Origin: Comamonas sp. 26
Lineage (GTDB): Bacteria; Pseudomonadota; Gammaproteobacteria; Burkholderiales; Burkholderiaceae_C
NCBI RefSeq assembly: GCF_002754475.1
Contig: NZ_PEFL01000003.1
Location: 710,303 to 774,302, forward strand
Reading direction: 5' to 3'
Length of the DNA stretch: 64,000 nucleotides
Both the position numbers and the translations under genes were made by a program. Below the pieces are notes generated by a model. It did no database searches. It saw only the letters and a program-made list of their open reading frames with translations, and was not told the origin of the DNA. Positions 26,179 to 35,524 of the stretch are shown here, one piece after another; the first letter of the stretch is position 1, and each line of letters opens with the position of its first letter.

Positions 26179-26205
26179 TACATATCTCGCGCTAGCTGCC
26201 GATCT
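26179..26205 (+). promoter_or_regulatory. Candidate sigma-28 promoter for motA
   Basis: TACA, a 15-base spacer and GCCGATCT (6 of 8 at -10, 3 of 4 at -35), 64 bases upstream of the motA ATG. It is divergent from the flagellin promoter in the same 381-base intergenic region. No gene is seen in that region. Confidence 0.5.
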
Positions 26206-26269
26206 ATCGTCCAAACGCCCAGCTTTTTGCGCCTATGGCGGCGGGCCAGCAACTCCACAATCGGCACCT

Positions 26270-27130
26270 ATGCTTGTTCTCATCGGTTATATCGTCGCCT
26301 TCGGCTGCATCTTTGGCATGTATGTGCTGCATGGCGGCAGCGTAGGCGTTCTTGTCAAGGCACTGCCGTTTGAGATGGTGACCATTGGTGGCGGCGCTCT
26401 GGGCGCTTTTATCGTCAGCAATCAGCCCAAGGTGCTCAAGGCTACGCTCAAGGCCATACCGGCTGCGCTCAAACCTTCGCGCTTCACCAAGGCGCGGTAT
26501 ATGGAGATCATGGCGCTCTTATATGAGTTGCTGCAGAAGGCCCGCAAGGAGGGGCTGATGTCCATTGAGGCCGATGTGGAAGATCCGCAGGCATCGACCG
26601 TGTTTCAGAATTACCCGCAGTTGATGGCGGACCATCATGTGATGGAGTTTCTGACCGACTATCTGCGCATGATGGTCTCGGGCAATCTGAACTCTCACGA
26701 GATTGAAGCGCTGATGGACAGCGAAATTGAAGCTCATCATGCCGAGGCCCATGGCCCGGTGATGGCGCTGAACCGCCTGGCAGGCGCTTTGCCTGCCTTC
26801 GGTATTATTGCGGCCGTGCTGGGGGTGGTGAACACCATGGCCTTTGTGGGCCAGCCGCCTGCAGTACTGGGCGGCATGATTGCCTCGGCGCTGGTAGGAA
26901 CCTTTCTGGGTATTTTGCTGGCCTATGGACTGGTCGAGCCCATGGCAGCCCTGCTGGAGCAGCGTGTGCAGGATGCGGCCAAGGAATTTGAATGTATCAA
27001 GGCCACCTTGCTGGCCAGCATGCAGGGCTATAACCCGGGCACGGCCATTGAGTTTGGCCGAAAGGTACTGTTCTCGACTGAGCGCCCCAGCTTTCTGGAG
27101 CTGGAAAACCACGTCAAGGGCAAGAAATGA
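26270..27130 (+). CDS. motA: Flagellar motor stator protein MotA
   Basis: 286 residues from ATG 26270, which begins directly with the first membrane helix (LVLIGYIVAFGCIFGMYVLH); an upstream in-frame extension is rejected. Four membrane segments: two at the N-terminus and two around residues 165-220 (ALPAFGIIAAVLGVVNTMAF). The cytoplasmic loop between them interacts with FliG. With MotB it forms the proton channel that drives rotation. Confidence 0.95.
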   Translation: MLVLIGYIVAFGCIFGMYVLHGGSVGVLVKALPFEMVTIGGGALGAFIVSNQPKVLKATLKAIPAALKPSRFTKARYMEIMALLYELLQKARKEGLMSIEADVEDPQASTVFQNYPQLMADHHVMEFLTDYLRMMVSGNLNSHEIEALMDSEIEAHHAEAHGPVMALNRLAGALPAFGIIAAVLGVVNTMAFVGQPPAVLGGMIASALVGTFLGILLAYGLVEPMAALLEQRVQDAAKEFECIKATLLASMQGYNPGTAIEFGRKVLFSTERPSFLELENHVKGKK

Positions 27131-27172
27131 TGAGCAGTCACTTGCATTGCTGCTCTGATCTGGAGCGACTCC

Positions 27173-28234
27173 ATGGCTGACAAGAAGCTACAGCCTATCA
27201 TCATCAAGCGCGTGAAGAAGGCGGCCCATGTCCACCATGGTGGCGCCTGGAAGATTGCCTATGCCGACTTTGTGACGGCGATGATGGCGTTCTTCTTGCT
27301 GATGTGGCTGCTGGGATCGACCGCTCAGGGCGAGCTGCAAGGCATTGCGGCGTATTTCAATTCACCGCTGAAGGTGGCCATGTCGGGCGGCAGTGGAGCA
27401 GGCAATAGCTCCAGCATCGTGCCCGGTGGCGGCAACGACTTATCCAAGGTTCACGGCCAGGTGCGTCGCTCGGAAGCGGATGACAACGCCAACCGACGCT
27501 CCAGCCAGGCTATGGGGCGCGCTGATGAGTCCAAGCGGGATGCCCAGCGCCTGCATGCGCTCAAGGCCAAAGTGGAGGCGATGATTGCCAGCAATTCCAA
27601 GCTCAACGAATACCGCTCGCAAATCCGCACCGAGATCACCCAGGACGGACTGATGATCCAGATCGTTGACGAGCAAAACCGTCCCATGTTCGACAGCGGC
27701 AGCGCCTTGGTCAAACCTTATATGCGCGACATTCTTCGAGAAATTGGCGCAGCCATGGGTAATGCGGAGAACAGCATCAGTCTCTCTGGCCACACCGATG
27801 CAGCGCCCTACGGCAATGCCGACCGTGGCTATAGCAACTGGGAGTTGTCCGCCGACCGTGCCAATGCGTCGCGCCGCGAACTGGTGGCCGCAGGCATGCC
27901 TATGGACAAGCTGGCGCGCGTGGTGGGCATGGCCAGCAGCGACCCCTTGCTGCCCGAGGAAACGCGCGCCGCGCAGAACCGCCGCATCACGATTACTGTG
28001 CTGACCAAGGAAGCCGAGCGCCGCATGCTGGGTCAGGACAAGGATCGCAACACGGAGCAGGTAGCCAGCGCCGAAGAGGCTGCCAGCACTATCAACAAGA
28101 CCAAGGCAAGACCTGCTGCACCCAGCTCGGTCGCCCAGCAGTCTTTGGGGCCCAAGGAAGAGTTTGTTGTAACAAGCCCTGAAGTTGCCCCGGAGGCTGT
28201 CGAAAAGCCTGACAATGCACGCCCATCGCCATGA
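27173..28234 (+). CDS. motB: Flagellar motor stator protein MotB
   Basis: 353 residues. A basic cytoplasmic N-terminus leads into a single membrane helix containing the proton-carrying Asp32 (AYADFVTAMMAFFLLMWLLG). The C-terminal OmpA-like peptidoglycan-binding domain carries LSGHTDAAPYGNADRGYSNW and SADRANASRREL. A disordered proline/alanine-rich tail follows. Ribosome site GGAG lies 7 bases before the ATG. Confidence 0.95.
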   Translation: MADKKLQPIIIKRVKKAAHVHHGGAWKIAYADFVTAMMAFFLLMWLLGSTAQGELQGIAAYFNSPLKVAMSGGSGAGNSSSIVPGGGNDLSKVHGQVRRSEADDNANRRSSQAMGRADESKRDAQRLHALKAKVEAMIASNSKLNEYRSQIRTEITQDGLMIQIVDEQNRPMFDSGSALVKPYMRDILREIGAAMGNAENSISLSGHTDAAPYGNADRGYSNWELSADRANASRRELVAAGMPMDKLARVVGMASSDPLLPEETRAAQNRRITITVLTKEAERRMLGQDKDRNTEQVASAEEAASTINKTKARPAAPSSVAQQSLGPKEEFVVTSPEVAPEAVEKPDNARPSP

Positions 28235-28305
28235 AGTTGACAAATTGTTACCATCACGGCTGAAGATTTGTTCCCACGCACCTATTCCGACCGAAAGGGC
28301 CTCTC

Positions 28306-28692
28306 GTGGCTAATGCCCTGCGATTTTTGATTGTTGACGACTTCTCCACCATGCGCCGTATCGTGCGCAACCTGCTCAAGGAGAGTGGCTTTGCCGATGC
28401 CGATGAGGCCGAAGATGGCATGGTTGCCATCAACAAGCTGCGTGCCAGCAAGTTTGATTTTGTGGTGACCGACATCAACATGCCGAACATGAACGGCTTT
28501 CAGTTGCTGACCGAGATCAAGCAGGATGAGAAGCTCAAGCATCTACCTGTGCTGATGGTGACGGCCGAGGCCCGCAAGGAAGACATCGTCGCTGCAGCCC
28601 AGGGCGGCGCGGCTGGCTATATCGTCAAGCCCTTCACCAAGGCCACTCTGGAAGAGAAGGTCAACCTCATCATCAAGAAACTTGACCTCTAA
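28306..28692 (+). CDS. cheY: Chemotaxis response regulator CheY (first copy)
   Basis: 128 residues, GTG start at 28306 with AAAGGG upstream. The sequence [20 protein letters not shown] and [20 protein letters not shown] is close to enterobacterial CheY; the phospho-acceptor is the Asp in VVTDINMP, and the conserved Thr ([11 protein letters not shown]) and Lys (IVKPFTKA) are present. It binds FliM to change rotation. It is directly followed by cheZ, the usual arrangement in Burkholderiales. Confidence 0.95.
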   Translation: MANALRFLIVDDFSTMRRIVRNLLKESGFADADEAEDGMVAINKLRASKFDFVVTDINMPNMNGFQLLTEIKQDEKLKHLPVLMVTAEARKEDIVAAAQGGAAGYIVKPFTKATLEEKVNLIIKKLDL

Positions 28693-28695
28693 GCC

Positions 28696-29316
28696 ATGAG
28701 CAGCGACCCCGGGGCTTCTGTCAACGTCCATTACAAGATTGGCGTGCTCACACGCCAGTTGCATAACTCTCTCAATGAGCTGGGCTATGCGGATCGCTTG
28801 CGCGGCAGCATGGGTGAGTTGCCCGATGCGCAAAGCCGTTTGTCCTACATCGCCCGCCTGACGGGTGAGGCGGCGGACAAGGTGCTGGGCCAAGTCGAGG
28901 TGATGCAGAGCCAGCAGGATTCGCTGGCCGAGCGCTCCCGCTCCATGCGCGCAGAACTCATCAAGGATCCCGTGGCCGCTGTGGCCAAGGGCGGCGTGAT
29001 GAACTACCTGCAGGATGTGGAAGAAAGCACGCAGCAGACAGGCAGCCACCTGACCGAAATCATGATGGCGCAGGACTTTCATGACCTGACCGGCCAGGTC
29101 ATTGCCCGCGTGGTGTCACTGGCGGCGGATCTGGAGTCGCAGCTGCTGGAGCTGTTGATTCAGACCTCGCCCGAAACCGCTCAGGCACCAGCTCTGGCGC
29201 CTGTGGAAGCCGAGCAGCCCAAGCTCGCCGGCCCTGTGGTGGACCCGGAAAACACGGTGGATGTGGTGACATCGCAAACGCAGGTGGATGATCTGCTGGC
29301 GAGTCTGGGCTTTTAA
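28696..29316 (+). CDS. cheZ: CheY phosphatase CheZ
   Basis: 206 residues. The catalytic helix AQDFHDLTGQVIARVV contains Asp130 and Gln134, equivalent to the active-site pair of CheZ. The C-terminal TQVDDLLASLGF is the CheY-binding peptide. It dephosphorylates CheY-P. The start is three bases after the cheY stop. Confidence 0.95.
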   Translation: MSSDPGASVNVHYKIGVLTRQLHNSLNELGYADRLRGSMGELPDAQSRLSYIARLTGEAADKVLGQVEVMQSQQDSLAERSRSMRAELIKDPVAAVAKGGVMNYLQDVEESTQQTGSHLTEIMMAQDFHDLTGQVIARVVSLAADLESQLLELLIQTSPETAQAPALAPVEAEQPKLAGPVVDPENTVDVVTSQTQVDDLLASLGF

Positions 29317-29320
29317 AAAA

Positions 29321-29361
29321 AGAATAGCTGCTTGCGCTTGATGCATAAGCGCTGGAGCCTG
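29321..29361. repeat. Dispersed palindromic repeat after cheZ
   Basis: ATAGCTGCTTGCGCTTGATG followed by CATAAGCGCTGGAGCC. It includes a 6-bp stem GCGCTT / AAGCGC around GATGCAT. It shares its core with the copy near 41.4 kb. Confidence 0.6.
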
Positions 29362-29363
29362 AA

Positions 29364-29400
29364 AACAGTCTGATCTTTCTGTAGGTCAGGCTGTTTTTTT
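29364..29400 (+). terminator. Terminator of the motAB-cheYZ transcript
   Basis: The stem AACAGTCTGA / TCAGGCTGTT (one G-T pair) is followed by a run of T, about 50 bases after the cheZ stop. Confidence 0.8.
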
Positions 29401-29430
29401 ATGGGCGGTTTGTTGCCGGACGCAGGCGAC

Positions 29431-29461
29431 AAAAAACCCGCATGTCACAGGAGCATGCGGG
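29431..29461 (-). terminator. Terminator of fliE
   Basis: On the minus strand CCCGCATG and CATGCGGG pair around an 8-base loop and are followed by six T. It lies about 40 bases after the fliE stop. Confidence 0.8.
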
Positions 29462-29502
29462 CAAGCCTTGGAGGGCAATCTGCCGTGCCTGAGGTGCGGA
29501 AA

Positions 29503-29811
29503 TCACACCTGCATATTCATCACATCCGAGTAAGCCTGTACCAGACGGTTGCGTACCTGCAGCGTGGCCTGAAAGCCGATTTGCGACTTTTGCATGGCGA
29601 GCATGGTCTGCTCAAGGCTCACGGCCGGGTTTTCCAGTTGCACTTCGCGCTGCAGCTGGCTGGAGTTGTTTTGCGCAGAGCTGACCGATTGCAGCGCGCT
29701 TTGAAGGGCTTGGCCAAATCCGCCAGCTACGGGCGCAGTGCCGGCACCGCCGACTTTGGTGAGCTGGGTGCCCAGCTGGGCGGGGGAGAGGGCAGGGATC
29801 TTCAGGTCCAT
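29503..29811 (-). CDS. fliE: Flagellar hook-basal body protein FliE
   Basis: 102 residues from ATG 29811, the normal FliE length; longer in-frame extensions upstream are rejected as non-conserved. The C-terminal region is typical (LENPAVSLEQTMLAMQKSQI, GFQATLQVRNRLVQAYSDVM). FliE links the MS ring to the rod. It is divergent from fliF. Confidence 0.92.
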   Translation of the reverse strand: MDLKIPALSPAQLGTQLTKVGGAGTAPVAGGFGQALQSALQSVSSAQNNSSQLQREVQLENPAVSLEQTMLAMQKSQIGFQATLQVRNRLVQAYSDVMNMQV

Positions 29812-29984
29812 ATCAATATCCAACAGGCTTGATGAGTTGGAGGTGATCGTAGTTTTTTCGGCAGATGGCAGACGGGTAATAAATGGGTGAATCGACGCTC
29901 TTATCGAGGGAACGCGATGGCCGTGAGTCCGAATAATCCACTGGACGCTAGACCTCGTGTGGGGTCTGACACCATGGAACCAAG

Positions 29985-31682
29985 ATGTCTGCTGTAGCTG
30001 AAGTACCTGTCCCCAATGCTGTGCCTGTTTCCCGCCCTGCGATGACGCAGCGCTGGAATGCGCTCGATCGCGGTCAGCGTCTTCGCTGGGGTGCACTGGC
30101 TGCGCTGGTCGCTGTCGGTATCGTGGCCGCAGCGGTGTTCTACCGCCAGCCTGATTACAAGATGCTGTTCTCCAATGTCGGCGACAAGGATGGCGGTGCC
30201 ATCGTGGCGCAGCTGACGCAGATGAACGTGCCTTACAAGTACAGCGAAGGTGGCGGCTCCATCCTGATCCCTGCAGACCGCGTGCACGATGTGCGCCTGA
30301 AGCTGGCCACGCAGGGCCTGCCCAAAGGCTCGGTGACTGGATTTGAGCTGATGGAGAACAGTAAATTCGGCATCACCCAGTTTCAGGAGCGCCTGAATTT
30401 TCAGCGCGGGCTGGAGGGTGAGCTGACCCGCTCCATCCTCGCGCTCAACGCGGTGCAAAGCGCGCGCGTGCATCTGGCATTGCCCAATCAAAACGGATTT
30501 TTCCGCGAGCAGCAAAAGCCGTCGGCCTCTGTGCTGCTGAGCGTTCACCCAGGCCGGGTGCTGGACCGCGCGCAGATTGCCGGCATCGTGCATCTGGTGG
30601 CATCAAGCGTGCCTGAGATGGAACCCGGTGCCGTCAGCGTGCTGGACGATACGGGCAAGCTGCTGTCGCAGTCGCCAGACGGCAGCGCTGGCAGCGTGGA
30701 CATGCAGCAGTTTCTCTACACCCAGCAGGTAGAGCAGCAATATGTGCGCCGCATTCTGGACATTCTGGAGCCCGTCGTCGGCAAGAACAATGTGAAGGCC
30801 CAGGTTTCGGCAGACCTGGACTTCAGCCAGACCGAATCGACCTCTGAGCAGCACCGCCCCAACCAGGCGGGTGACAGCGGTGCAGTGCGCAGCCAGCAGG
30901 TGATGGAGACGGGGGGCGAAGCCAAGGCCACTCCGCCCACCGGCGTTCCCGGTGCTACCAGCAACCAGCCACCGACAAACTCCACAGCGCCGATCAACGG
31001 TGCCAACCCGGCACCTCAGGCTGCTGATGGTGGTCAGGGCCGTGGTGCGCAGGGCAGCGGCAAGCGAGAGTCGATTACCAATTACGAAGTGGACAAGACC
31101 GTCAAGGTCACACGCGGCAGTACCGGCAATATCAAGCGTCTGACGGCGGCGGTGGTTGTCAACGCACCGGCGGCGGTGGCTGCGGGCGATGCCACTACGG
31201 CGGCGGCTGCGGCAGCAGTCAGCTCGGGTATGCGAGCGCTTTCGGCCCAGCAGCAAGAGCAATTGCTGATGCTGGTGCGCGAGACCGTGGGCTACAGCGC
31301 CGAGCGCGGCGACTCGGTCAATCTGGTCAGCGCGCCATTCATGGATAGCGGCGCTGCACCGGTCGAGCTGCCCATGTGGAAAGACCCTGAAATTCAGGCC
31401 ATGGCCAAGAGCCTTGGCGTGCCGATTGCGCTGGCACTGTTTGGTGCGCTGGTGCTGCTGGGCCTGGTTCGTCCCTTGCTCAAGGCAAGCAAGACGGCGC
31501 CCGGTGGCCAGCTCAACGCGATTGAAGGCGATGCGCTGGACCGCCCAGCCTTGGCCGCCCCTGTGACGGATCTGTCGCCCACCAAGGAGCAGGAACGCAT
31601 GGATCAGGCGCGCAGCCTGGCCAAGCAGAACCCGATTGCGGTGGCGAACATTGTGAAGACTTGGATAAATGGTGAGAGCTAA
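29985..31682 (+). CDS. fliF: MS-ring protein FliF
   Basis: 565 residues. A membrane helix lies near residues 38-55 (WGALAALVAVGIVAAAVFYR) and another near 470-490. The periplasmic ring-building domains lie between, with NFQRGLEGELTRSILALNAV as a conserved segment. The cytoplasmic tail ends IAVANIVKTWINGES, the FliG-binding part. A low-complexity region rich in Ala/Gly/Pro around 310-370 is common in this family. FliF is the base on which the export gate and switch assemble. Confidence 0.95.
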   Translation: MSAVAEVPVPNAVPVSRPAMTQRWNALDRGQRLRWGALAALVAVGIVAAAVFYRQPDYKMLFSNVGDKDGGAIVAQLTQMNVPYKYSEGGGSILIPADRVHDVRLKLATQGLPKGSVTGFELMENSKFGITQFQERLNFQRGLEGELTRSILALNAVQSARVHLALPNQNGFFREQQKPSASVLLSVHPGRVLDRAQIAGIVHLVASSVPEMEPGAVSVLDDTGKLLSQSPDGSAGSVDMQQFLYTQQVEQQYVRRILDILEPVVGKNNVKAQVSADLDFSQTESTSEQHRPNQAGDSGAVRSQQVMETGGEAKATPPTGVPGATSNQPPTNSTAPINGANPAPQAADGGQGRGAQGSGKRESITNYEVDKTVKVTRGSTGNIKRLTAAVVVNAPAAVAAGDATTAAAAAAVSSGMRALSAQQQEQLLMLVRETVGYSAERGDSVNLVSAPFMDSGAAPVELPMWKDPEIQAMAKSLGVPIALALFGALVLLGLVRPLLKASKTAPGGQLNAIEGDALDRPALAAPVTDLSPTKEQERMDQARSLAKQNPIAVANIVKTWINGES

Positions 31683-31800
31683 CCCCCTGAGGCGCTGACG
31701 CGCCTTCCCCCTTTCTCTACGCGCTTCGCGCTAGGGAAGGGAGACGACACCTTCGCTGCGGGGCGGCCCTTGCTTGGCATCCCTGGCATGGGGTGGTTGA
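31683..31800. repeat. GC-rich dispersed intergenic repeat between fliF and fliG
   Basis: The 141-base gap begins right after the fliF stop with CCCCCTGAGGCGCTGACGCG, then a hairpin (CTACGCGCTTCGCGCTAG) and GCGGCCCTTGCTTGGCATCC. I recognise this composition as a repeat widespread after genes in Comamonadaceae genomes; that is from memory. It could act as a terminator or mRNA-processing site. Confidence 0.55.
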
Positions 31801-31823
31801 ACAACTAGTAAAGAGTTTTGAAT

Positions 31824-32819
31824 ATGGACGATAGAGGTCTGAACGACGCCGCCATCTTGTTGGTCTCCCTCGGTGAGGAAGAGGCGGCTGAGGTGTTCAA
31901 GCATCTCTCGCCCAAGGAAGTGCAGAAGCTGGGCGAGACCATCGCACGCATGCGTGGTGTGACGCGGGAGAAGGTTGATTTTGTGATTGAGCGCTTCACC
32001 AGCGATGCCGCCTCGCAGAGCTTGTTGGTAGACGACGCCAGCGACTATGTGCGTTCGGTGTTGAAGCGCGCGCTGGGCGATGACAAGGCGGCGCTGCTGA
32101 TTGATCGCATCATGCAGGGCGGCGATATCTCGGGCATTGAAAGCCTGAAGTGGATGGACCCGCTGTCCGTGGCCGAGCTGCTGCGCGGTGAGCATCCGCA
32201 GATCGTGGCAGCCATTTTGGTGCATCTGGAATTTGAGCAGGCCGCTGCCGTGCTGATGCAACTGCCAGAACGCTTTCGCAGCGAAGTCATGCTGCGCGTG
32301 GCAACGCTGGAAGGCATTCAGCCCACGGCACTCAAAGACCTGAACGAGGTGCTGTTCAAGGTGCTGGCGGGTGGCGACAAGATTCGCAAGACCTCGCTGG
32401 GCGGCGTCAAGACGGCGGCTGAAATGCTCAACCAGATGGCCGGCAATGCCGATGTGGCGGTGCTGGATACCATCCGCAACTACGACCCCGAGCTGGCCCA
32501 GAAGATCATGGACAAGATGTTTGTCTTCGACGATCTGGTCAAGCTGGACGATCGTTCGGTGCAGATGGTGCTGCGCGAAGTTGTGTCCGAGACACTGATC
32601 GTTGCGCTCAAGGGCGGCTCCATGGAAGTGCGCGACAAAATTCTGGCCAATATGTCCATGCGTGCCGCCGAGTCGCTGCGCGAAGATCTGGATGGCCGTG
32701 GGCCCATGCGCCTGTCCGAAGTGGAAGCGCAGCAAAAGGAAATTCTCAAGGTTGTGCGTCGCCTGGTCGAAGAAGGGCAGGTGACTATCGGCAATAGCGC
32801 GGAGGACAGCTATGTCTAA
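31824..32819 (+). CDS. fliG: Flagellar motor switch protein FliG
   Basis: 331 residues from ATG 31824, the standard FliG length; a TTG two codons earlier is possible. Conserved segments are SLGEEEAAEVFKHLSPKEVQ at the N-terminus, EHPQIVAAILVHLE in the middle and the torque-helix region FDDLVKLDDRSVQMVLREV at the C-terminus. It couples the stator to the rotor. Its end overlaps fliH by eight bases. Confidence 0.96.
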   Translation: MDDRGLNDAAILLVSLGEEEAAEVFKHLSPKEVQKLGETIARMRGVTREKVDFVIERFTSDAASQSLLVDDASDYVRSVLKRALGDDKAALLIDRIMQGGDISGIESLKWMDPLSVAELLRGEHPQIVAAILVHLEFEQAAAVLMQLPERFRSEVMLRVATLEGIQPTALKDLNEVLFKVLAGGDKIRKTSLGGVKTAAEMLNQMAGNADVAVLDTIRNYDPELAQKIMDKMFVFDDLVKLDDRSVQMVLREVVSETLIVALKGGSMEVRDKILANMSMRAAESLREDLDGRGPMRLSEVEAQQKEILKVVRRLVEEGQVTIGNSAEDSYV

Positions 32820-33633
32820 CGGCCAGTCTTCACGCTCCAGTTCGCGCTTTATTCCGCAGGAAGAGATTGACGACAGCGCTGTGGTGAAGTGGCGCTTTGG
32901 CGCGGTGGATGCGCCGTGCGGTACTTTCAAGCCGATGCAGACGGCTGCCTTCATTCCTGCAGGCTCACCCCAGTTCAACGGTTTTTCGCCGCACATCGCG
33001 CACCAGCCTCAGGTGTTGCCTGAGGTGGATGTGGTGGAGCAGGAACCTGCAGAGCCCGCTTTTGATGAAGAGCAGCTGCAGCAATTGCTGCAGCAGGCCC
33101 GCGAAGAAGGCCATGCCAAAGGTCTTGCTGAAGGCAAAGCGCAGGCCCAGCAGCAATGGCAGCAGCGCATGGATGACCATATCAGCGGCGAAGGCCGCGA
33201 AAGTGTGCGCCGGGTTAACAGCGTGCTGCAGGGGCTGGAAGACAACTTCAAGCAGATGCAGAGCGCCACGGCGCAAGAGCTGCTGAACCTGGCCTGCGAC
33301 ATTGCCCGGCAGGTGGTGCGTCAGGAGCTGCGCAGCCAGCCACAGGCCTTGCTGCCCGTGATTCGCGAAGCGCTGGACATGCTGGTCGAAGAAAGCCGCC
33401 CGGTGACCGTGCGCCTCAATCCTGCCGACTTTGAAGTGCTCGATGAGCCCCTGCGTGCCGAGCATGGCGCGCACAGCCGCATTCAGTGGGTGGGCGATGC
33501 CTCTATTGCGGCGGGCGATGTGAAGGTTGAGTCTGGCGGTGCCGAGATTGATGGTGGTCTGGAAAAGCGCTGGCGCCGTGCTGTGGCTGCGCTGGGCCTG
33601 GTCTCCACCTGGTACGAGGGAGACAAGGCATGA
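32812..33633 (+). CDS. fliH: Export ATPase regulator FliH
   Basis: 273 residues. A variable, proline-rich N-terminus precedes a central coiled coil with Ala/Glu/Gln repeats ([20 protein letters not shown]) and a C-terminal domain ([20 protein letters not shown]) typical of FliH. It binds and restrains FliI and links it to the C-ring. It overlaps fliG and fliI (ATGA). Confidence 0.93.
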   Translation: MSNGQSSRSSSRFIPQEEIDDSAVVKWRFGAVDAPCGTFKPMQTAAFIPAGSPQFNGFSPHIAHQPQVLPEVDVVEQEPAEPAFDEEQLQQLLQQAREEGHAKGLAEGKAQAQQQWQQRMDDHISGEGRESVRRVNSVLQGLEDNFKQMQSATAQELLNLACDIARQVVRQELRSQPQALLPVIREALDMLVEESRPVTVRLNPADFEVLDEPLRAEHGAHSRIQWVGDASIAAGDVKVESGGAEIDGGLEKRWRRAVAALGLVSTWYEGDKA

Positions 33634-35024
33634 GTGACAACTCCTGGCAGCAATTCATGAGCCAGGCGCGGGCGCGCTATGCGCATTCAGTGCCGCTGGA
33701 ATGCCGGGGGCGTCTGACCAAGTTGACGGGCATGGTGCTGGAGGCCTCGGGTCTGCGCGTGCCGGTGGGCGCGCAATGCCATATTCATCAACATGGACAG
33801 GACCCCGTGCTGGCTGAAGTGGTCGGCTTTGCCGGCGAGCGTGCTTTTCTGATGCCTGCAGGCGATATTCAGGGCCTGTCCAGCGGTGCTATGGTCGTGC
33901 CTGCTGCGCCCTTTATTCCTGTGCCACAGCTGGGCGTGGAAGAGGCTGAAAACGTCAGCCAGACCGTGGGCGTGCTGCGCCTGCCCATGGGTGATGGCCT
34001 GCTGGGCCGTGTGGTGGATTCGCAAGGCATTCCGCTGGACCGTGGCCCTGCGCTGGAGGGTGTGGTGCCCGAGGTGCTGGACCGCAACCCCATCAATGCA
34101 ATGGACCGCGACCCGGTGCGCGAGTCGCTAGACACCGGTGTCAAGGCGCTGAATTCGCTGCTGACCGTGGGGCGCGGCCAGCGTCTGGGTCTGTTTGCCG
34201 GCTCGGGTGTGGGCAAGTCCGTGCTGCTGGGCATGATGGCTCGCTACACCCAGGCCGATGTGATTGTGGTGGGGCTGATTGGCGAGCGTGGCCGCGAGGT
34301 CAAGGAATTCGTCGAAGACATTCTGGGTGCGCAGGATCGCAGTCGCGCCGTGGTGGTGGCCGCCCCGGCCGATGCACCGCCACTGCTGCGCATGCAGGGT
34401 GCCAGCTATGCCACGGCGATTGCCGAGCATTTCCGCGACAAGGGCAAGCATGTGCTGCTGCTCATGGATTCGCTGACCCGCTATGCCATGGCCCAGCGTG
34501 AAATCGCTCTGGCCATTGGCGAGCCCCCGGCCACCAAGGGTTACCCGCCATCGTGCTTTGCCAAGCTGCCAGCGCTGGTCGAGCGCAGCGGTAACGGCCT
34601 GCATGGTGTGGGCTCGATTACCGCCTTCTACACCGTGCTGTCTGAGGGTGACGACCAGCAGGACCCGATTGCCGATGCGGCCCGCGCCATTTTGGACGGC
34701 CACGTCGTGCTCTCACGGGCACTGGCCGAGACCGGGCACTACCCGGCCATCGACATTGAGCAGTCTGCCTCGCGCGTCATGCACAACGTGGTCTCGCGTG
34801 AGCATTTTGAGCTGGCCCGCCGCTTTCGCGCGGTGTATTCGCGCTACCAGAAGGGGCGCGATCTGATTCAGGTGGGGGCCTATGTACCCGGCTCTGATCC
34901 GCAGCTGGATGAAGCGATTGCGCTGCAACCGGCCATGACCGGTTTTCTGCAGCAAAGCATGTTTGAAAGCTCCAGCATGGAGCAAAGCCTCAAAGGCATG
35001 GCGCAGGCCATGCAGCAGGGCTGA
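33630..35024 (+). CDS. fliI: Flagellum-specific export ATPase FliI
   Basis: 464 residues. Walker A AGSGVGKS is at 190-197. Other signatures are [39 protein letters not shown] and the [19 protein letters not shown] segment, all hallmarks of F1-beta-like type III secretion ATPases. It energises unfolding and delivery of export substrates. Overlaps fliH by ATGA. Confidence 0.97.
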   Translation: MSDNSWQQFMSQARARYAHSVPLECRGRLTKLTGMVLEASGLRVPVGAQCHIHQHGQDPVLAEVVGFAGERAFLMPAGDIQGLSSGAMVVPAAPFIPVPQLGVEEAENVSQTVGVLRLPMGDGLLGRVVDSQGIPLDRGPALEGVVPEVLDRNPINAMDRDPVRESLDTGVKALNSLLTVGRGQRLGLFAGSGVGKSVLLGMMARYTQADVIVVGLIGERGREVKEFVEDILGAQDRSRAVVVAAPADAPPLLRMQGASYATAIAEHFRDKGKHVLLLMDSLTRYAMAQREIALAIGEPPATKGYPPSCFAKLPALVERSGNGLHGVGSITAFYTVLSEGDDQQDPIADAARAILDGHVVLSRALAETGHYPAIDIEQSASRVMHNVVSREHFELARRFRAVYSRYQKGRDLIQVGAYVPGSDPQLDEAIALQPAMTGFLQQSMFESSSMEQSLKGMAQAMQQG

Positions 35025-35057
35025 GTCCGCAACGGTTGAGTGAAGGAGTTGTCCTAG

Positions 35058-35522
35058 ATGTCGTCCTTGAATGCATTGAACGTCGCCATTGAGGCTGCAG
35101 AGCGCAAACGTGACGCGGCCCGCACCGCCATGCAGGAGCGTCAGCGCGCCCAGCAGGCGGCGCAGGCCCAGATGGACCAGTTGCAGGGCTATGTGCAGGA
35201 GATGCAGGGCCGCTGGGGCGCTCAGGAAGGACTGGCCGTGCAACCCGAAGTCATGCACCACCAGTACCAGTTCATGGAGCGGTTGCAGCACGCCATTGGC
35301 CTGCAGACCCGCATGGTGGCCGATCAGGATATTCGCCTTGAAACCGCTCGCCAGGCCTTGCTGGCTGCCGAACTGCGCGTGACGAGCTTGCAAAAAGTGG
35401 TGCAGGTGCGCAAGCGCGACATGGCGTTGGTGCAGATGCGCCGCGAGCAAAAAGACACCGACGAGCGCGCCGCTATGGCTTTTTTTCGGCGCAGCTTTGG
35501 CTTGCAGCTCCAGGAGGCCTGA
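35058..35522 (+). CDS. fliJ: Flagellar export protein FliJ
   Basis: 154 residues, almost entirely charged coiled coil (ALNVAIEAAERKRDAARTAM, QQAAQAQMDQLQGYVQEMQG). FliJ sits at the centre of the FliI ring and recycles chaperones. Ribosome site AAGGAG precedes the ATG by 9 bases, and the position between fliI and fliK supports the call. Confidence 0.9.
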   Translation: MSSLNALNVAIEAAERKRDAARTAMQERQRAQQAAQAQMDQLQGYVQEMQGRWGAQEGLAVQPEVMHHQYQFMERLQHAIGLQTRMVADQDIRLETARQALLAAELRVTSLQKVVQVRKRDMALVQMRREQKDTDERAAMAFFRRSFGLQLQEA

Positions 35523-35524
35523 CG

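Noticed and set aside
31731..32996. 421-codon open frame antisense to fliG
   Set aside because: Mirror of a strongly conserved gene; no recognisable domain, start site or promoter.
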